This document shows, in pieces, positions 1-4,638 of a stretch of 5,767 bases of DNA (the first letter of the stretch is position 1; every line of letters begins with the position of its first letter). Source of the DNA: Candidatus Apopatosoma intestinale (GTDB taxonomy: Bacteria; Bacillota; Clostridia; Oscillospirales; CAG-272); NCBI GenBank assembly GCA_018064545.1, contig JAGHUY010000276.1, positions 1-5,767 on the forward strand, given 5' to 3'. The notes below the pieces were generated by a model that was given only the letters and a program-made list of their open reading frames with translations, was not told the origin of the DNA and ran no database searches. The translations under genes and the position numbers were made by a program.

Positions 1-271
1 TGCGGTAAAACCGGCGAAGCAGAATGAAAACGGTCACCAAGATGGTCGAAAACCCGACCACGTAGGTGAAAAAGGCCAGAATGCCGAGCAATGTGTCAAG
101 AGCAAAGGACAGCGCCGGCTGTTTTCCGGCCAAAGCGGGCACCATGCGGGGATCACGCAGGGCAAAAAGCAGGAAAAAGCCGAAAACGGAGGCAAAAAGA
201 GAAGCACAGAGGACAGGCCCCATGATTTTGCCCGTGGCGCGGAATTCGTATTTTAAGAGTTTTCGTAACAT
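1..271 (-). CDS. ABC-2 type transporter permease, N-terminal part (runs off the left edge)
   Basis: This is the first 90 residues of a membrane protein whose remainder lies outside the window. The reading frame is open from an ATG at 271 to base 1. It starts MLRKLLKYEFRATGK, a basic amphipathic start typical of the permease that accompanies GntR/ABC cassettes in Bacillota. Two hydrophobic stretches follow, about residues 16-38 and 60-85, the second ending in an Arg-Arg pair, consistent with two membrane helices. A GGGAGGTG ribosome binding site (277-284) lies 5 bases before the ATG. The start overlaps the end of the ATPase gene by 19 bases, so translation is probably coupled. By family knowledge it would form the membrane channel with the neighbouring ATPase; the substrate cannot be told. 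The frame and start are clear; the ABC-2 assignment rests mostly on context and the N-terminal pattern. Confidence 0.8.
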   Translation of the reverse strand, partial: MLRKLLKYEFRATGKIMGPVLCASLFASVFGFFLLFALRDPRMVPALAGKQPALSFALDTLLGILAFFTYVVGFSTILVTVFILLRRFYR

Positions 272-963
272 CTGAACACCTCCCGGAAGAGCATATCGAC
301 GGTCTTCCCCTGCTCTTCTCTGACATGATCGACGGTATCATGGAGAACGGCTTTCCCGTCTTTGATGAAAACAAATTCGTCGAGGATCGGCTCGATGTCG
401 CTGATCAGGTGCGTCGAGATCAGGACGGTGGAATCCGGCTCGTAATTGCTGATGATCGTGTGCAGGATCAGATCGCGCGCGGCGGGATCGACGCCGGCGA
501 TCGGCTCATCGAGCAGATACAACTTGGCATGACGGCTCATGACCAGCACAAGCTGGACTTTTTCCCGCGTTCCTTTGGATAAGGTCTTGATCTTGCGTTT
601 CGTATCCACACCGAGCCTTGCGAACATCTCGCAGGCACGCTTGGCATCAAAATCCTGATAGAAGTCCTCAAAAAGCTTGATCGCCTCGTTTACGGTCATC
701 GCCGGATCGAGATACGTGCGCTCCGGCAGATACGAAACGGCACTTTTCGTAAAGGCTCCCGGGGCAATTCCCCCCACGGTCAATGTACCGGAAGTCGGGG
801 TCAGAAGTCCCGCCGCCAGTTTGATCAGCGTGGTCTTGCCGCTGCCGTTCGGCCCGAGCAGACCGATGATGCGGCCGCTCATCAGCGTCATGTCCATGTG
901 ATCCAGCGCCGGCACGGCACCGTATGTTTTGCATAAATTTCTTGTCTCTAAAATAATCGGCAT
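253..963 (-). CDS. ABC transporter ATP-binding protein (YtrB/EcsA-like)
   Basis: A 236-residue ABC ATPase that would power the adjacent permease by hydrolysing ATP on the cytoplasmic side. Visible motifs: Walker A GPNGSGKT at residues 37-44; SYLPE near 77-81, where the usual Q-loop glutamine position carries Glu; an atypical signature LSKGTREK at 128-135 in place of LSGGQ; Walker B LYLLDEP at 148-154 followed by a D-loop (AGVD); and the H-loop His at 185. The LSKGT signature and YLPE are common in the ABC-2 ATPases paired with small GntR regulators. An AAGGAGG site (971-977) inside the regulator gene precedes the ATG. That ATG shares one base with the regulator's stop (TGATG), and the gene's end overlaps the permease start. 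Length is normal for a single nucleotide-binding domain. Substrate is unknown: antibiotic, peptide or lipid-stress export are possibilities from relatives, not seen here. Confidence 0.93.
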   Translation of the reverse strand: MPIILETRNLCKTYGAVPALDHMDMTLMSGRIIGLLGPNGSGKTTLIKLAAGLLTPTSGTLTVGGIAPGAFTKSAVSYLPERTYLDPAMTVNEAIKLFEDFYQDFDAKRACEMFARLGVDTKRKIKTLSKGTREKVQLVLVMSRHAKLYLLDEPIAGVDPAARDLILHTIISNYEPDSTVLISTHLISDIEPILDEFVFIKDGKAVLHDTVDHVREEQGKTVDMLFREVFRCYENS

Positions 964-1331
964 CAGGAATCCTCCTTATTATCTTCGGAAAGGAATCGGA
1001 TCATATCCTCCGCCCGGAAGCCGAACGTCCCCATTCTTTCCCGATATTCGTTCGTCATCTGTATCGCCTTTTCCGTTTTGGCACGGCTGACGGTTTCGTC
1101 ATCCTCCGTCACAAAGTACCCGAGCGTCCGTCTGGCGGCGATCAGCCCCTCTTCTTCCAGTAAGGCAAAGGCCCGCACCACCGTGTTCGGATTCGTCGCC
1201 GTCTCCAACGCCACGTCCCGCACGCTGGGCATCCGGGAGCCGGGCGGGTACTCCCCGCAGAAAATACGGGTTCGGAGCACGTCGGCGATCTGATAATATA
1301 TCGGAAGCGTATTCTGAAAAGTCCAAGCCAT
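963..1331 (-). CDS. GntR-family transcriptional regulator, YtrA-like
   Basis: A 122-residue DNA-binding regulator, first gene of the minus-strand operon. The N-terminal winged helix (residues 9-75) carries the GntR hallmarks: PIYYQIADVLRTRI, then GEYPPGSRMPSVRD, then NPNTVVRAFALLEEEGLI as recognition helix region, and a wing ending GYFVTED. The C-terminal part is only about 45 residues, too short for the ligand domains of FadR or HutC types, so it matches the YtrA subfamily, whose members usually control an adjoining ABC transporter. The start is supported by a GAGGGAGG site shortly before the ATG. The gene is preceded by a consensus promoter and an imperfect palindrome over the predicted transcription start, so autorepression is the natural inference. 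The inducer is unknown. Confidence 0.93.
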   Translation of the reverse strand: MAWTFQNTLPIYYQIADVLRTRIFCGEYPPGSRMPSVRDVALETATNPNTVVRAFALLEEEGLIAARRTLGYFVTEDDETVSRAKTEKAIQMTNEYRERMGTFGFRAEDMIRFLSEDNKEDS

Positions 1332-1350
1332 ACCGTTTCCTCCCTCTTGC

Positions 1351-1370
1351 TGTGTTATTTTGCTAATACA
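1351..1370. promoter_or_regulatory. Probable GntR operator (imperfect palindrome)
   Basis: Two 7-base arms, TGTGTTA (1351-1357) and TAATACA (1364-1370), are inverted repeats with 6 of 7 positions matching, separated by 6 bases. The element lies directly downstream of the -10 box and covers the predicted transcription start of the regulator operon, the position expected for a site at which a bound repressor blocks initiation. GntR proteins bind such dyads as dimers. That the neighbouring regulator is what binds here is inference. Confidence 0.55.
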
Positions 1371-1399
1371 ATGATACTCGTTGCCGTCTTCTTTGTCAA
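1371..1399 (-). promoter_or_regulatory. Promoter of the GntR/ABC operon
   Basis: Read on the minus strand, TTGACA (1394-1399) is followed after exactly 17 bases by TATCAT (1371-1376), an almost perfect housekeeping sigma promoter. The predicted transcription start falls near 1363-1365, which gives a short leader of about 32 bases before the regulator ATG at 1331. It points away from the rpmH promoter. Confidence 0.85.
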
Positions 1400-1467
1400 G
1401 TCCTTTTTCAAAAAAGGAGAAAAAAAGTGCTTTTTCGGAAAAAGAAAATCAAAAATTCATTTTATAC
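1400..1467. promoter_or_regulatory. A/T-rich divergent region with two short inverted repeats; possible UP element for rpmH
   Basis: This stretch between the -35 boxes of the two divergent promoters is dominated by A and T runs. It holds two short perfect inverted repeats: TCCTTTTT/AAAAAGGA (1401-1408 and 1411-1418) and CTTTTTC/GAAAAAG (1430-1436 and 1438-1444). A-tracts continue up to the rpmH -35 box, as in UP elements that contact the RNA polymerase alpha subunit at ribosomal promoters. I see no gene and no DnaA box (TTATCCACA-like) here, so nothing supports an origin. Whether the inverted repeats bind a protein or are chance products of the A/T runs is open. Confidence 0.45.
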
Positions 1468-1497
1468 TTGACAAATCCGGCCTTTCGAGTGTATAAT
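1468..1497 (+). promoter_or_regulatory. Promoter of rpmH and the downstream cluster
   Basis: Perfect consensus hexamers TTGACA (1468-1473) and TATAAT (1492-1497), with an 18-base spacer and an A-rich upstream flank. Transcription should start near 1504, leaving a leader of about 68 bases before rpmH. A strong promoter is expected for a ribosomal protein gene. I found no convincing second promoter further down the cluster. Confidence 0.88.
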
Positions 1498-1571
1498 AAC
1501 CTCCGTAATGGTAGCAATCTGCGCAAAAGGCGATTTTTTCGTCCCGCGCCCATGTAAGGAGGTGTTTCCAG

Positions 1572-1706
1572 ATGCTGAGAACCTATCAGCCCAAAAAGAT
1601 CCAGAGAGAGAAAGAGCACGGTTTCCGCAAGAGAATGGCCACGGCCAACGGTCGCAAAGTTCTGAAAAGAAGACGTGCGAAAGGCAGAGCTCGCCTGAGC
1701 TACTAA
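1572..1706 (+). CDS. rpmH: Ribosomal protein bL34 (50S subunit)
   Basis: A 44-residue, very basic protein, the usual length of bL34, which sits in the large ribosomal subunit and contacts 23S rRNA. The sequence opens MLRTYQPKK, continues with the family core EHGFRKRM and [14 protein letters not shown], and ends in LSY. The second residue is Leu, where many homologues have Lys. The start is fixed by a strong TAAGGAGGTG site (1555-1564) and by homology. It is the first gene after the consensus promoter and is followed by an intrinsic terminator, so its own short transcript is probably the most abundant one from the locus. The roughly 68-base leader shows only weak hairpin potential and no recognisable riboswitch or protein-binding structure. 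Confidence 0.97.
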   Translation: MLRTYQPKKIQREKEHGFRKRMATANGRKVLKRRRAKGRARLSY

Positions 1707-1738
1707 ACCTTTCCCGTCCGGACAATTTTATGAAAGCC

Positions 1739-1772
1739 AAAGCCTATGTCTGTTTCATGGGCTTTCTTTTTT
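1739..1772 (+). terminator. Intrinsic terminator / attenuator between rpmH and rnpA
   Basis: AAAGCCTATG (1739-1748) pairs with CATGGGCTTT (1756-1765) to give a 10-pair stem, including one G-U pair, with a 7-base loop. It is followed by C and then six T (1767-1772), more T following after one C. The left arm's AAAGCC is directly repeated upstream (1733-1738), allowing a competing shorter stem. The hairpin ends only about 20 bases before the rnpA ribosome binding site, so rnpA must depend on read-through unless a promoter lies inside rpmH. Confidence 0.85.
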
Positions 1773-1791
1773 CTTCCGGAACTGTCTTTCT

Positions 1792-1810
1792 AAGGGGAGG
1801 TGCCATGTGA
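1792..1810 (+). promoter_or_regulatory. Ribosome binding site of rnpA with overlapping AUGUGA start-stop
   Basis: The AAGGGGAGGTG site (1792-1802, core GGAGG 1796-1800) is followed by ATGTGA at 1805-1810. The ATG at 1805 meets TGA immediately, while the GTG at 1807, two bases later, opens the rnpA frame. The core lies 4 bases from the ATG and 6 from the GTG, so the GTG is the better-spaced start, but the ATG could capture some ribosomes and lower RnpA output. Confidence 0.6.
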
Positions 1811-2232
1811 AAAACATAGCCATTTCCGAAAACCACCTTTATAAAAAGGTGTATGACAAAGGGCAGAAAGTGTTCTGCCGCCATATCGTGGTATATGTAT
1901 TGACCGATTACCACGCCTCACGGCTGGCCCGTGAGAATCCGCTGAAAACGAGAGTAAACCGTTTGGGGATTACGGTTTCCAAAAAGATCGGTAAAGCGGT
2001 CGTGCGCACCAGAGTACGCCGTATTCTGCGTGCCGCGTATGCCCGGCTGGAAAAGGAGCAGAAGATCCGTCACGGACTGCTTGTCGTCATCGTCGCGAGA
2101 CCCGCGGCCGTCACGGCGAAAAGCACCGACATCTACGATGATCTTCTTCGCGCCTCGGACAAGCTCGGCCTCTTTTCCTCCGCCGGAAACGGCGACGGGG
2201 AAAAGTCCCGCCCGAAAACCGAACGGGCGTAA
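1807..2232 (+). CDS. rnpA: Ribonuclease P protein component
   Basis: A 141-residue basic protein that assists the catalytic RNase P RNA in removing 5' leaders from precursor tRNAs. The N-terminal pattern ENHLYKKVYDKGQK (residues 8-21) fits the family's substrate-binding region, LGITVSKKIGKAVVR (53-67) is the conserved strand-helix, and the RNR motif appears as RTRVRRILR (67-75), with Thr in place of the usual Asn. The C-terminal tail after about residue 122 (GLFSSAGNGDGEK onward) is a polar extension beyond the common 110-120 residue core. Initiation is at a GTG, supported by the ribosome binding site and by the family's N-terminus. A terminator-like hairpin lies upstream, so expression is probably well below that of rpmH. 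yidD follows after 12 bases. Confidence 0.96.
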   Translation: MKNIAISENHLYKKVYDKGQKVFCRHIVVYVLTDYHASRLARENPLKTRVNRLGITVSKKIGKAVVRTRVRRILRAAYARLEKEQKIRHGLLVVIVARPAAVTAKSTDIYDDLLRASDKLGLFSSAGNGDGEKSRPKTERA

Positions 2233-2244
2233 AACGGTGAGCGT

Positions 2245-2490
2245 ATGAAACATTTCGGAATCCTGCTCGTCCGTTTTTACCGCCGGTTCCTCTCTCCCTT
2301 GAAACCGCCCTGTTGCCGCTTTACCCCGACCTGTTCCCAGTACGCGATCGAAGCGTTTGAGACGTGGGGATTTGTCTGCGGCCTCGGCCTCACCGTTTGG
2401 AGAGTGCTTCGGTGCAATCCCTTTTGCAAGGGTGGTTATGACCCAGTGCCGGAACGTAAGAGACGGCCAAGGGGACATGACGCGCCTTAA
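2245..2490 (+). CDS. yidD: YidD, membrane protein insertion efficiency factor
   Basis: An 81-residue protein of the YidD family, thought to help YidC/Sec insert membrane proteins from the cytoplasmic face of the membrane. The family signature is nearly complete: an amphipathic start ([14 protein letters not shown], residues 6-19), [12 protein letters not shown] at 23-34, EAFETWG at 36-42, then RCNPF and GGYDPVP (about 56-69). The cysteines of the CRFxPTCS block and of RCNP are all present. Length is normal. It sits between rnpA (12 bases before) and yidC (23 bases after), the usual order. Its ribosome binding site (GGTGA, 2236-2240) is weak, so translation may rely on ribosomes finishing rnpA. 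Confidence 0.96.
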   Translation: MKHFGILLVRFYRRFLSPLKPPCCRFTPTCSQYAIEAFETWGFVCGLGLTVWRVLRCNPFCKGGYDPVPERKRRPRGHDAP

Positions 2491-2513
2491 TTATTAAAGG
2501 AGAAAATCATTTT

Positions 2514-3629
2514 ATGTTCAACGCCATTTATTCGTTCCTCGGCAAACTGCTGGGCATTTTCTCCGGCTGGTTCGGAGGGAACTATCTGTTCGGCCTTTTG
2601 ATCTTTGCCATCCTGTTCAAGGTCATCTTGTTGCCGTTCGGCATCAAACAGCAGAAGACCTCGATCCGGCAGGCACACCTGCGTCCCCGCGAAATGGCCA
2701 TCCGCAAAAAGTACGCCGGCCGGGACGACAAGCCGACCCAGCAGAAAATGCAGAATGAAATCATGGAACTCTACCAGCAGGAGGGTTACAATCCCATGGG
2801 CGGTTGTCTCCCCATGATTTTGCAGATGGTCATCATTCTGCTTCTGTATCAGGTCATCATCTATCCGCTTCAACACGTAGTCGGTGTGGACAAAGCTACC
2901 GTTGCCGCTCTGACGAGTTATATGACCGACGCCGAAAACGGCGGTCTCGGCCTGACCTTCGTCGGCCGTTCCTATCAGGAAATCCAAGTGATCAAGGAAA
3001 TGATCGCCCGCGGAAAAGATACCATTCTCGCCGGATTCGGTGCCTATAAAGACGTGACCGCCGCACAGGTGGAAGCCATCGGCGCCGCGTTTGATAAGGG
3101 ACTGCCGAACTTCAACCTGTTCGGGATTCAGAACTTCCTCGCGGAAGTGCCGTCCACTCTGTTCAAGAATTTCAGCGGAAGCACGATCTTCCTCGCGCTG
3201 ATTCCGATCCTCAACGCCGTCTTGCAGTTCTTCACCATGAAGATCACCAAGAAACTGACGTTCCAGCCCATGCAGGCCGACAGTCAGCAGCAGATGGGTT
3301 GCTCCGGCAAGATGATGGATTATTTCTTCCCCGCTTTCACGCTGTATATCGCCTTTGTCGTTCCGGCGGCCATCGGCATCTACTGGCTCTTCAACAACGT
3401 TCTCGGCATTGCGCAGACCTATATCCTGCACAAAACCATGCCTCTGCCCGTCATCACGGAGGAGGAGATCAAGGCGGCGGAACGCGAGTACAACGCGAAA
3501 ACGGCCAAGAAGAAACTGTCCGAAGCCAAGGCGAAGAAGTCCAAATACGACGATGAGGACGAGACCTACGAAAGCGCTCCCTACACCGAATCCGGTGAAG
3601 GCCCCACGCGCTACGACCGAGAAGACTAA
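2514..3629 (+). CDS. yidC: YidC/Oxa1/SpoIIIJ-family membrane protein insertase
   Basis: A 371-residue insertase that places membrane proteins into the cytoplasmic membrane, alone or with Sec. Predicted layout: amphipathic start (2-20); TM1 about 23-43 (AILFKVILLPF), where Lys36 occupies the place of the conserved groove Arg of SpoIIIJ; a cytoplasmic loop 44-98 with the helical QQKMQNEIMELYQQEGYNP; the hallmark GGCLPM then TM2 (99-117); an extracytoplasmic loop 118-222; TM3 (223-242); a loop 243-268; and TM4-TM5 (269-306). The tail 312-371 is Lys-rich to about 344, then acidic. There is no lipobox cysteine, unlike Bacillus SpoIIIJ. Residues about 121-200 make the outer loop clearly longer than in the roughly 260-residue SpoIIIJ. 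An AAAGGAGA site (2496-2503) supports the start. jag follows after 18 bases, as is typical. Confidence 0.95.
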   Translation: MFNAIYSFLGKLLGIFSGWFGGNYLFGLLIFAILFKVILLPFGIKQQKTSIRQAHLRPREMAIRKKYAGRDDKPTQQKMQNEIMELYQQEGYNPMGGCLPMILQMVIILLLYQVIIYPLQHVVGVDKATVAALTSYMTDAENGGLGLTFVGRSYQEIQVIKEMIARGKDTILAGFGAYKDVTAAQVEAIGAAFDKGLPNFNLFGIQNFLAEVPSTLFKNFSGSTIFLALIPILNAVLQFFTMKITKKLTFQPMQADSQQQMGCSGKMMDYFFPAFTLYIAFVVPAAIGIYWLFNNVLGIAQTYILHKTMPLPVITEEEIKAAEREYNAKTAKKKLSEAKAKKSKYDDEDETYESAPYTESGEGPTRYDRED

Positions 3630-3647
3630 TTTTTTGAGGGTATCACA

Positions 3648-4544
3648 ATGAAAAAAGAAATCACATTGCAGGCGGCCACGGTGGAAGAGGCCGTGCAGAA
3701 GGGTGCCGAGGAACTCGGTGTCACCGCAAACGAAGTCGCCTATGAAGTTTTGGAGGAAGCTAAAAAAGGATTCCTCGGCATGGGTTCTACCCCTGCCACC
3801 ATCAAGATCACCTATGTGTTCAAGCCTCTTGACGCCGCCGCGAAGTTCGTCAATACGGTCATCACCGACCTCGAACTGGACGCCACGGCGGAGATCGTCG
3901 AGACCGGAAACGGCGAAGCGACCGTCACCATCGCCGGCAAGGATGCCAGCACTCTGATCGGCCACCACGGCGATACGCTGGACGCGTTCCAGTATCTCGT
4001 CAACCTCGCCGCCAACAAGAAAGAGACGGATGAGCGCAAATACACCCGCATTTCCGTCGATATCGAAAACTACCGCGAAAAACGCGAACAGACCCTCCGA
4101 GCTCTTGCCGATCGGATGGCGGCCAAAGTCGTCAAGAACGGCCGTAGCATCAGCTTAGAGCCGATGAATTCCTATGAACGCCGCATCATCCACTCCGAAG
4201 TTCAGGGGATCGAGGGCGTGACCACCGCTTCCGTCGGACAGGAAGGCAACCGCCGCGTGATCCTGTACCCGGAGGGCTCCGCCGTTCCGACCGAGGAGAC
4301 GGCACCGAGAGCCGCGCGTTCTTCGGACGACCGGAGAGACCGTGACCGTGACCGCGACCGCCGTCGCGGCAAAAACGATCGCCGCCGTGGCGGTGACCGC
4401 CGCGAGAGCAGACGCGCAGAGGAGCCGACGGTTTCCTATAAGCGTCCCGCCACCCCGCGTCCCACGCCGCGCAAGATCGACAAAGCGGCCAACCTCGATG
4501 AATATTTCGCCAAGCTCAAAGAATTTGGCAGCACCATTCAATAG
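3648..4544 (+). CDS. jag: Jag/KhpB RNA-binding protein (Jag_N, KH, R3H) with a long charged C-terminal tail
   Basis: A 298-residue RNA-binding protein of the Jag (KhpB, SpoIIIJ-associated) family, which binds RNA and in Firmicutes affects cell division and envelope processes. Domains in order: Jag_N at 1-52, including AKKGFLGMGS (38-47); a type II KH domain at about 60-125 with the GHHG loop (105-108); and an R3H domain at about 135-207 with the RxxxH motif at Arg178-His182. The core would end near 208, close to the usual family length. A further 90 residues follow: 227-256 hold 15 Arg and 9 Asp/Glu of 30, then a Pro/Arg/Lys segment, and the last stretch LDEYFAKLKEFG looks like a short helix. 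The start has a TTGAGGG site (3634-3640). It follows yidC by 18 bases, supporting a shared role near the membrane insertion site. Confidence 0.95.
   Translation: MKKEITLQAATVEEAVQKGAEELGVTANEVAYEVLEEAKKGFLGMGSTPATIKITYVFKPLDAAAKFVNTVITDLELDATAEIVETGNGEATVTIAGKDASTLIGHHGDTLDAFQYLVNLAANKKETDERKYTRISVDIENYREKREQTLRALADRMAAKVVKNGRSISLEPMNSYERRIIHSEVQGIEGVTTASVGQEGNRRVILYPEGSAVPTEETAPRAARSSDDRRDRDRDRDRRRGKNDRRRGGDRRESRRAEEPTVSYKRPATPRPTPRKIDKAANLDEYFAKLKEFGSTIQ
4338..4361 (+). repeat. Hexanucleotide repeat GACCGY x4 inside jag
   Basis: Four tandem GACCGT/GACCGC units encode Asp-Arg dipeptides at Jag residues 231-238. A change in unit number would keep the frame and only lengthen or shorten the charged tail. 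The repeat is short, and the mix of CGT and CGC shows it is not perfectly uniform. Confidence 0.75.
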
Positions 4545-4587
4545 GGCTGCTAAAAAAGTCCAGACCGAAAAAGCAATCATATGGTTT

Positions 4588-4624
4588 AAAGCGCCCGAGT
4601 CGGTTTCCCCGAATCGGGCGTTTT
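4588..4624 (+). terminator. Terminator-like hairpin directly before mnmE
   Basis: CGCCCGA (4592-4598) pairs with TCGGGCG (4614-4620). After a G-A mismatch the stem continues with TCGG (4600-4603) pairing CCGA (4609-4612) around a 5-base loop. AAAG before the stem can also pair with the TTTT after it (4621-4624), so the structure could close further. The T run is short (four, then C), which suggests partial rather than complete termination. Only 14 bases separate the T run from the mnmE ATG, and the mnmE ribosome binding site starts 2 bases after it. The rest of the 94-base gap between jag and mnmE shows no convincing promoter. Confidence 0.72.
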
Positions 4625-4638
4625 CAGAAAGGATTTTC

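Noticed and set aside
1332..1571. Possible replication origin next to rpmH
   Set aside because: Gene order suggested it, but I find no TTATCCACA-like DnaA boxes. The A/T-rich stretch is explained by two divergent promoters.
1504..1571. Riboswitch or ribosomal-protein leader in the rpmH 5' region
   Set aside because: Only 3- to 4-pair stems can be drawn, and no known leader structure is recognisable in about 68 bases.
1508..1810. A 100-codon plus-strand frame covering rpmH
   Set aside because: It overlaps rpmH in another frame and runs through the terminator, and its product resembles nothing known. The bL34 frame at 1572-1706 is certain.
1572..2232. Overlapping rpmH/rnpA arrangement as known from Thermus
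   Set aside because: The two genes are clearly separate here, 100 bases apart with a terminator between them.
1918..2478. A 186-codon minus-strand frame opposite rnpA and yidD
   Set aside because: It is antisense to two conserved genes, has no ribosome binding site or family motifs, and has the skewed composition of a shadow frame.
2487..3968. A 493-codon open frame on the minus strand opposite yidC and jag
   Set aside because: Its codon boundaries coincide exactly with those of yidC and jag, so its stops would need sense codons TTA, CTA or TCA. These are avoided here, and the first one in jag (TTA at 4155) ends the openness. It has no ribosome binding site and no recognisable protein family, so it is a shadow of codon bias.
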